The position numbers and the translations under genes are program-made. From the NCBI GenBank assembly GCA_937877515.1, contig CALFIX010000031.1:1-64000 (forward strand): a DNA stretch of 64,000 bases, written 5' to 3'. Shown here piece by piece: positions 60,196 to 64,000 of this stretch. The notes under the pieces are model-generated. The model did not search any database, was not told the origin of the DNA, and saw only the letters and a program-made list of their open reading frames with translations. Numbering within the stretch: position 1 is the stretch's first letter; the number at the start of each line of letters is the position of its first letter. The DNA is from an uncultured Treponema sp. Its GTDB lineage: Bacteria; Spirochaetota; Spirochaetia; Treponematales; Treponemataceae.

Positions 60196-60224
60196 TTGAA
60201 ACATTTATCAATACTACATATACT
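60196..60224 (+). promoter_or_regulatory. Sigma70-like promoter of leuC
   Basis: TTGAAA (60196-60201) and TATACT (60219-60224) are 17 bases apart. The start codon is 25 bases further, with AGAGG about 9 bases ahead of it. Confidence 0.65.
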
Positions 60225-60249
60225 TAAGTAAAATTAAAGAGGAAATATT

Positions 60250-61536
60250 ATGGGAAAGACAATCGCTCAGAAAATTTTTGCTTCACACTTAGTAGACACA
60301 CCTTTTGAAGGAACAAACATTTTAAAGTTAGACAGAGTTTTCTGCCACGAAATCACAACTCCAATTGCAATCAATGACCTTGTAGACCGCAAGATGGACA
60401 AGGTATTTGACCCTACAAAGATTAAAGCTGTAATTGATCACGTAACTCCGGCAAAAGATTCAAAATGTGCCATGCAGGAAAAAATCCTCCGGGAATGGGC
60501 TGGCCGCAACAACATAAAAGATTTTTTTGACATTGGTGCAAACGGTGTATGCCACGCAATCTTTCCGGAAAAAGGTTTTGTCCGCCCTGGCTTTACAGTA
60601 ATCATGGGAGACAGCCACACCTGTACTCACGGTGCATTTGGCGCATTTGCAGCAGGTGTCGGAACAACAGACCTTGAAGTAGGCATTTTAAAAGGCGTAT
60701 GTTCTTTCCGCGAACCAAAAGCAATAAAGTTTGTATTAAACGGAAAGCTTCCAGAAGGTGTTTACGCAAAAGACGTCATTCTCTTTTTAATCGGACGGAT
60801 TGGCGTAAACGGTGCAACTAACTGTGTAACAGAATTTACAGGCCCTGTCGTAGATGCAATGAGCATGGAAGAACGCATGACTCTCTGCAACATGGCAGTT
60901 GAGGCAGGTGCTACAAGTGGAATCTGCTTCCCGGACATGACAACAGTTGAATACCTCTGGCCTTTCATAAAGGATGAGTTTGCTTCAAAAGAAGACGCCC
61001 TCAAAGAGTACTCAAAGTGGGTAGACGATGAGGACGCAGAATATGAAAAAGTATACACTTACGATCTTTCTTCTCTTGAGCCTGTATGTACAATCAACTA
61101 CAAGCCAGACCAGATTAAAAAAGTAAGCGAGATGAAAGGAACAAAAGTTAACCAGGTTTACATCGGAAGCTGTACAAACGGCCGCCTCTCAGACCTTCGC
61201 GTTGCTGCAAAAATCCTTGAAGGAAAGCACATTGCACCAGGCGTTCGTGGAATCGTTAGCCCTGCGACTCCAAAAATCTACAGCGATGCGCTCGAAGAAG
61301 GAATCATAAAAATCTTTATGGACTCGGGATTCTGTGTTACAAACCCAACCTGCGGTGCCTGTCTTGGAATGAGTAACGGCGTTTTGGCAGAAGGAGAAGT
61401 TTGTGCCTCTACAACAAACCGAAACTTTAACGGACGCATGGGAAAAGGCGGAATGGTTCACTTAATGAGCCCTGCGACAGCGGCTGCAACTGCAATAGCA
61501 GGCACAATCGTAAACTCAGAAAATTTCAAAGGGTAA
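60250..61536 (+). CDS. leuC: 3-isopropylmalate dehydratase large subunit (or related homoaconitase-type)
   Basis: A 428-residue aconitase-family subunit. The cluster cysteines are in VYIGSCTNGRLSDLRVAAKI and FCVTNPTCGACLGMSNGVLA (CxxC). The VIMGDSHTCTHGAFGAFAAG segment carries the His/Asp residues for substrate and iron. At about 430 residues it belongs to the shorter subtype common in archaea and some bacteria, where leucine, lysine-type and citramalate intermediates are handled by closely related enzymes. LeuD is encoded next. LeuA and LeuB are not in the window, so the pathway is inferred. Confidence 0.9.
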   Translation: MGKTIAQKIFASHLVDTPFEGTNILKLDRVFCHEITTPIAINDLVDRKMDKVFDPTKIKAVIDHVTPAKDSKCAMQEKILREWAGRNNIKDFFDIGANGVCHAIFPEKGFVRPGFTVIMGDSHTCTHGAFGAFAAGVGTTDLEVGILKGVCSFREPKAIKFVLNGKLPEGVYAKDVILFLIGRIGVNGATNCVTEFTGPVVDAMSMEERMTLCNMAVEAGATSGICFPDMTTVEYLWPFIKDEFASKEDALKEYSKWVDDEDAEYEKVYTYDLSSLEPVCTINYKPDQIKKVSEMKGTKVNQVYIGSCTNGRLSDLRVAAKILEGKHIAPGVRGIVSPATPKIYSDALEEGIIKIFMDSGFCVTNPTCGACLGMSNGVLAEGEVCASTTNRNFNGRMGKGGMVHLMSPATAAATAIAGTIVNSENFKG

Positions 61537-61554
61537 TTTTTTATCTAAACAAAG

Positions 61555-61594
61555 ACAGTTAAGGCATAGTTTTTAGAACTTGAGCCTTAACTGT
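61555..61594. repeat. Inverted repeat between leuC and leuD
   Basis: ACAGTTAAGGC (61555-61565) and GCCTTAACTGT (61584-61594) form a perfect 11-bp stem around an 18-base loop, with no T-tract. It may lower read-through into leuD, which has its own promoter, or be a regulator site. Confidence 0.6.
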
Positions 61595-61629
61595 GATGGT
61601 GCGTTTCAATTAAAAAAACTGATTTTTCT

Positions 61630-61658
61630 TTGCTTTTTTATGAAAAATGTGCTATCTT
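61630..61658 (+). promoter_or_regulatory. Sigma70-like promoter of leuD
   Basis: TTGCTT (61630-61635) and TATCTT (61653-61658), 17 bases apart, lie upstream of the leuD ATG at 61693, leaving a leader with GGGAGA about 6 bases before the start. Confidence 0.5.
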
Positions 61659-61692
61659 AAAATAAACAATTCTTAAATTGTGGGAGAAAACC

Positions 61693-62226
61693 ATGAAACA
61701 ATTTGGCGGAGACGTTCTTTTCTTAGACCGTTCAGACATCAACACAGACGAGATTATTCCTGCAAAATACCTCACTGAAAACACAAAGCAGGCATTGCAA
61801 CCTTATCTTCTTGAGGACTTAAAGCTTGACGGCTTTAACCCAAAGACTGATGTTCCTGGTAAAAAAGTTATTATCACACGCGAAAACTTTGGCTGTGGTT
61901 CAAGCCGAGAGCATGCACCTTGGGCTTTAGAAGTAAACGGAATTTACTGTGTGATTGCCGTAAACTTTGCGCGTATTTTCCGCCAGAACATGTACAACTG
62001 CGGACTTTTGGCACTGGACATGAGCAAAAAGGACATAGACGATATGTTCCGCACTTTTGCAGATAAAGACACTCAGTGTAAGATTGAACAAAAGGAAGAC
62101 GGCACCTGGAAGGTAAAGCTCATTGCAGGAAGCCTTTCTAAGAGTTATCCTTTTACACTTGAAGGTTTTGAAAAGGCCCTCATAGAAAACGAAGGCTGGA
62201 TTGGCTACGCAAACAATAAATACTAA
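61693..62226 (+). CDS. leuD: 3-isopropylmalate dehydratase small subunit (or related)
   Basis: A 177-residue small subunit. It starts MKQFGGDVLFLDRSDINTDE, then IIPAKYLTENTKQALQPYLL, with the specificity loop after AKYL. The active-site segment is KVIITRENFGCGSSREHAPW followed by ALEVNGIYCVIAVNFARIFR, where GCGSSREHA is the family hallmark. The ATG at 61693 with GGGAGA is preferred to the TTG at 61678. It has its own likely promoter and is followed by a strong terminator. Confidence 0.92.
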   Translation: MKQFGGDVLFLDRSDINTDEIIPAKYLTENTKQALQPYLLEDLKLDGFNPKTDVPGKKVIITRENFGCGSSREHAPWALEVNGIYCVIAVNFARIFRQNMYNCGLLALDMSKKDIDDMFRTFADKDTQCKIEQKEDGTWKVKLIAGSLSKSYPFTLEGFEKALIENEGWIGYANNKY

Positions 62227-62250
62227 TCATCTGGTTTAGAATTTTGCATA

Positions 62251-62280
62251 CCCTGAAGCTTTTTAGTTTCAGGGTTTTTT
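62251..62280 (+). terminator. Rho-independent terminator after leuD
   Basis: CCCTGAA, a loop GCTTTTTAGT, and TTCAGGG are followed by eight T. It is a standard intrinsic terminator for the plus strand; the convergent cmk-like gene ends 6 bases further. Confidence 0.85.
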
Positions 62281-62286
62281 TTATTT

Positions 62287-62850
62287 TCAGTTCTTTTCTA
62301 TAAGGTCCTTTGAAAGAGCAAAATCTAAAATCTGCTCCACAATTTGTTCTGGAGTATACAACGCGGTATCTATTTTTAAATCTGCAAAATCATAATCATT
62401 ATTGTCTATTTTATAAAGCTTTAAATAGCGGCGGCTATCCTCGCTGTCACGCATAGCAGTAAAGCTTTTTATTTTTTCTAAATCCCCCCCTTCCCGGTTT
62501 AAAATTCTACGTGCCCTAACTTCATCATCTGCTTTTAGATATACTTTTATATCAGCTTCTTTTAGCATCCATATTGCAAGACGGCTGCCCAAAACACAAG
62601 ACTCAGAGAGTGCAAGTTCTACCTGTCTTGTATCGACTGTAACATCATAACTGTCATCTGTTTTTGCATTTTCTATAACCTGGGCTAAAGTTAACCCTTT
62701 TTCCTGTGCAAGCTGCCGGAATGTAAAATTTATAAGCTTTACACCAAGCTTTTTTGAAAGAAGTGTACTGACAGTTGTATTACCGCAGCCACTTTTTCCA
62801 CTTATTGCAATACGTAATCCACTTTTACTTTTTATTTTGTAGTCTGACAT
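62287..62850 (-). CDS. Cytidylate kinase-like protein with altered Walker A
   Basis: A 187-residue P-loop protein of the CMP kinase-like family (archaeal type). The N-terminal motif is LRIAISGKSGCGNTTVSTLL; in the usual Walker A (GxxGxGKT) the invariant Lys is Asn24 here. ELALSESCVLGSRLAIWMLK and YLKADDEVRARRILNREGGD fit the family, with the LID arginines (RARRI, later MRDSEDSRRYLKLY). The residue change casts doubt on ordinary kinase activity, although an earlier Lys19 might act. It lies after yicC on the same strand (14 bp). Confidence 0.8.
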   Translation of the reverse strand: MSDYKIKSKSGLRIAISGKSGCGNTTVSTLLSKKLGVKLINFTFRQLAQEKGLTLAQVIENAKTDDSYDVTVDTRQVELALSESCVLGSRLAIWMLKEADIKVYLKADDEVRARRILNREGGDLEKIKSFTAMRDSEDSRRYLKLYKIDNNDYDFADLKIDTALYTPEQIVEQILDFALSKDLIEKN

Positions 62851-62864
62851 ATAAAACTCCTCTA

Positions 62865-63734
62865 CTACTCTACATTTTTACTTTGTTCTCTTATATTTTC
62901 TAGAGCATCTTTTGCTTTTATTACCATAGCTCCAACTTCTGTAAATTGATTTTTACTTCCAATGGTATTTATTTCGCGGTTTGCTTCCTGGCAAATAAAA
63001 TCCAGCCGTTTTCCAGGAACTGGATTTTCTAAAAGCTCTGAACGAATAGCTTTTAAATGGCTTTGTAAACGTATAATTTCTTCATTTATGGTATACTTTA
63101 CAAGCATTGCTGCAGTTTCCTGCATAATACGGTTTTCGTCTGCATGCTCACCTAAAAGCTCATTAAATTTTCTTGTAATTATTTCTTTAAACTTCTCTTC
63201 CATTTGAGGCTGCCACTCTTTAAAGAAAGAAGCACACTCATCCAGTTTTCCAAGCTTTTCAAGTAAATCGTTTTTAAGGTTTTCACCTTCCCTGCTTCTG
63301 TCAGAAATAAAACTAGTTAAAACTTCAGAAAAAACTGATTCAATTTTTTTCCAGTAAAGTTCGGCATCATATTGATGAGTTATATTTAAAACTCCCTCCT
63401 GACTTACAATAAGGCTTAAAGGTATGTCATCTTCACCTTTACCCAGCGCTTCTGCTATATCTTTTATTGCCTTATAGTAAAGTTTTGCAGCTTCAGGATC
63501 AGAAGTTACTGTTGCAGTAGAAGATAAATCTCTTACACGTAATGTTACATCAATTTTTCCTCGTACAACTTTTTCGCTAACAGCTTTACGGACTCTAGCT
63601 TCTAAAGGATTTAAAAATGGAGGAAGATTTATGTTTAAATCTAAAAATCTTGAATTAACGCTTTTTATTTCTACAGAAAGTTGTGTATTATCTACAATCA
63701 CTTCCTTAAAAGCATATCCTGTCATGCTGTTCAT
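62865..63734 (-). CDS. yicC: YicC-family endoribonuclease
   Basis: A 289-residue YicC protein. It begins MNSMTGYAFKEVIVDNTQLS, the family start, then VEIKSVNSRFLDLNINLPPF. The C-terminal DUF1732 part includes RLQSHLKAIRSELLENPVPG and KRLDFICQEANREINTIGSK, both diagnostic. YicC proteins are RNases that cut small RNAs or structured RNA. It overlaps the murC stop by 4 bp. The length is standard. Confidence 0.93.
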   Translation of the reverse strand: MNSMTGYAFKEVIVDNTQLSVEIKSVNSRFLDLNINLPPFLNPLEARVRKAVSEKVVRGKIDVTLRVRDLSSTATVTSDPEAAKLYYKAIKDIAEALGKGEDDIPLSLIVSQEGVLNITHQYDAELYWKKIESVFSEVLTSFISDRSREGENLKNDLLEKLGKLDECASFFKEWQPQMEEKFKEIITRKFNELLGEHADENRIMQETAAMLVKYTINEEIIRLQSHLKAIRSELLENPVPGKRLDFICQEANREINTIGSKNQFTEVGAMVIKAKDALENIREQSKNVE

Positions 63735-64000
63735 TTTAAAGCCTCCAATATCATCTTTCCAACTTTCCAGTTATCTCCGGCACCCATGGTAACAACAAGA
63801 TATCCGCCTTTTGTACCACTTGGCTTTTTTAATTCTTCTAAAATAATTTCAGCGGCTTCAGAAAATTCTTCTGCATAACGAACATCTTTACTATAAGTCT
63901 TTGCCCTTTCAGAAAGAAGCTTACCCGAAACTTTTGCATTCAATGCATTTTCCCTGGCACTTGCGTAAATTTTATTTATAATCACAATGTCTGCACTTGT
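63731..64000 (-). CDS. murC: UDP-N-acetylmuramate-alanine ligase, C-terminal part (runs off the window)
   Basis: About 89 codons of the 3' end are inside the window. The sequence reads TSADIVIINKIYASARENAL and continues to EAAEIILEELKKPSGTKGGY followed by LVVTMGAGDNWKVGKMILEA. The final motif MGAGDNWKxGxxIL is typical of the C-terminal domain of MurC, which adds L-Ala to UDP-MurNAc. It continues past 64000 on the minus strand. It overlaps yicC by 4 bp. Confidence 0.88.
   Translation of the reverse strand, partial: TSADIVIINKIYASARENALNAKVSGKLLSERAKTYSKDVRYAEEFSEAAEIILEELKKPSGTKGGYLVVTMGAGDNWKVGKMILEALK

Overview
The window looks like chromosomal DNA of a treponeme-type spirochaete of moderate to low GC (roughly 38-42% in the stretches I counted by hand). 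Three things point there: a long export-apparatus and motor flagellar operon continuing into flhF-flhG-sigma factor-FapA-like genes; a V-type ATPase operon of the reduced E-DUF2764-A-B-D-I-K type known from spirochaetes and chlamydiae; and many small, tightly packed operons with 1-4 bp stop/start overlaps. I see no tRNA, rRNA, insertion sequence, prophage or CRISPR array. The species cannot be named from this sequence alone.

Layout. 1-1243 (minus): start of nadD, a YhbY-like RNA-binding protein, the C-terminal part of obg, and a GC-rich ispG fragment fused to it. This is the most irregular spot in the window: neither broken gene is complete and base composition jumps at the joins. 1258-8762 (minus): V-type ATPase operon, transcribed E, DUF2764, A, B, D, I, K. 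8822-9868 (minus): aldose 1-epimerase. 9892-27582 (minus): flagellar superoperon flbD-motA-motB-fliL-fliM-fliY-fliO-fliP-fliQ-fliR-flhB-flhA-flhF-flhG-(membrane protein)-sigma factor-FapA-like-two small proteins. flbD sits at its head next to a sigma70-like promoter, whereas in T. pallidum flgD and flgE precede it.

27583-27923 is the only gene-free stretch over 300 bp. It holds the flbD promoter, a GC-rich hairpin-forming element and a perfect inverted repeat ahead of a two-component system (27924-30010, plus). Then come rpoZ-miaA (minus), recO, pdp-recJ and an M23 peptidase (plus), ligA-trmB with a lipoprotein and an unknown protein that may carry a worn GHKL ATPase fold (minus), an unknown membrane protein and dinB (plus), a minus operon of galactokinase-like GHMP kinase-surE-TPR-NHL/VWA-like protein, lnt and the biotin ECF transporter bioY-bioM-bioN (plus), an ankyrin protein, rsmD, a TPR pair, rlmN, a small HMA-like protein with a 2-hydroxyacid dehydrogenase, and leuC/leuD (plus). 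The window closes with a CMP-kinase-like protein, yicC and the 3' end of murC (minus).

Most of the content is conserved housekeeping and motility. The points that deserve a second look are: the obg/ispG junction; a set of genes whose promoters sit so close to the start codon that their mRNAs should be almost leaderless; several perfect palindromes at promoters (before the two-component system, bioY and the HMA-like gene); the two overlapping divergent promoters at 41891-41936; a histone-like tail on V-ATPase subunit E; a galactokinase-like protein lacking the sugar-binding Asp; and a CMP-kinase-like protein whose Walker A lysine is Asn. I did not find a convincing new defence or mobile system.
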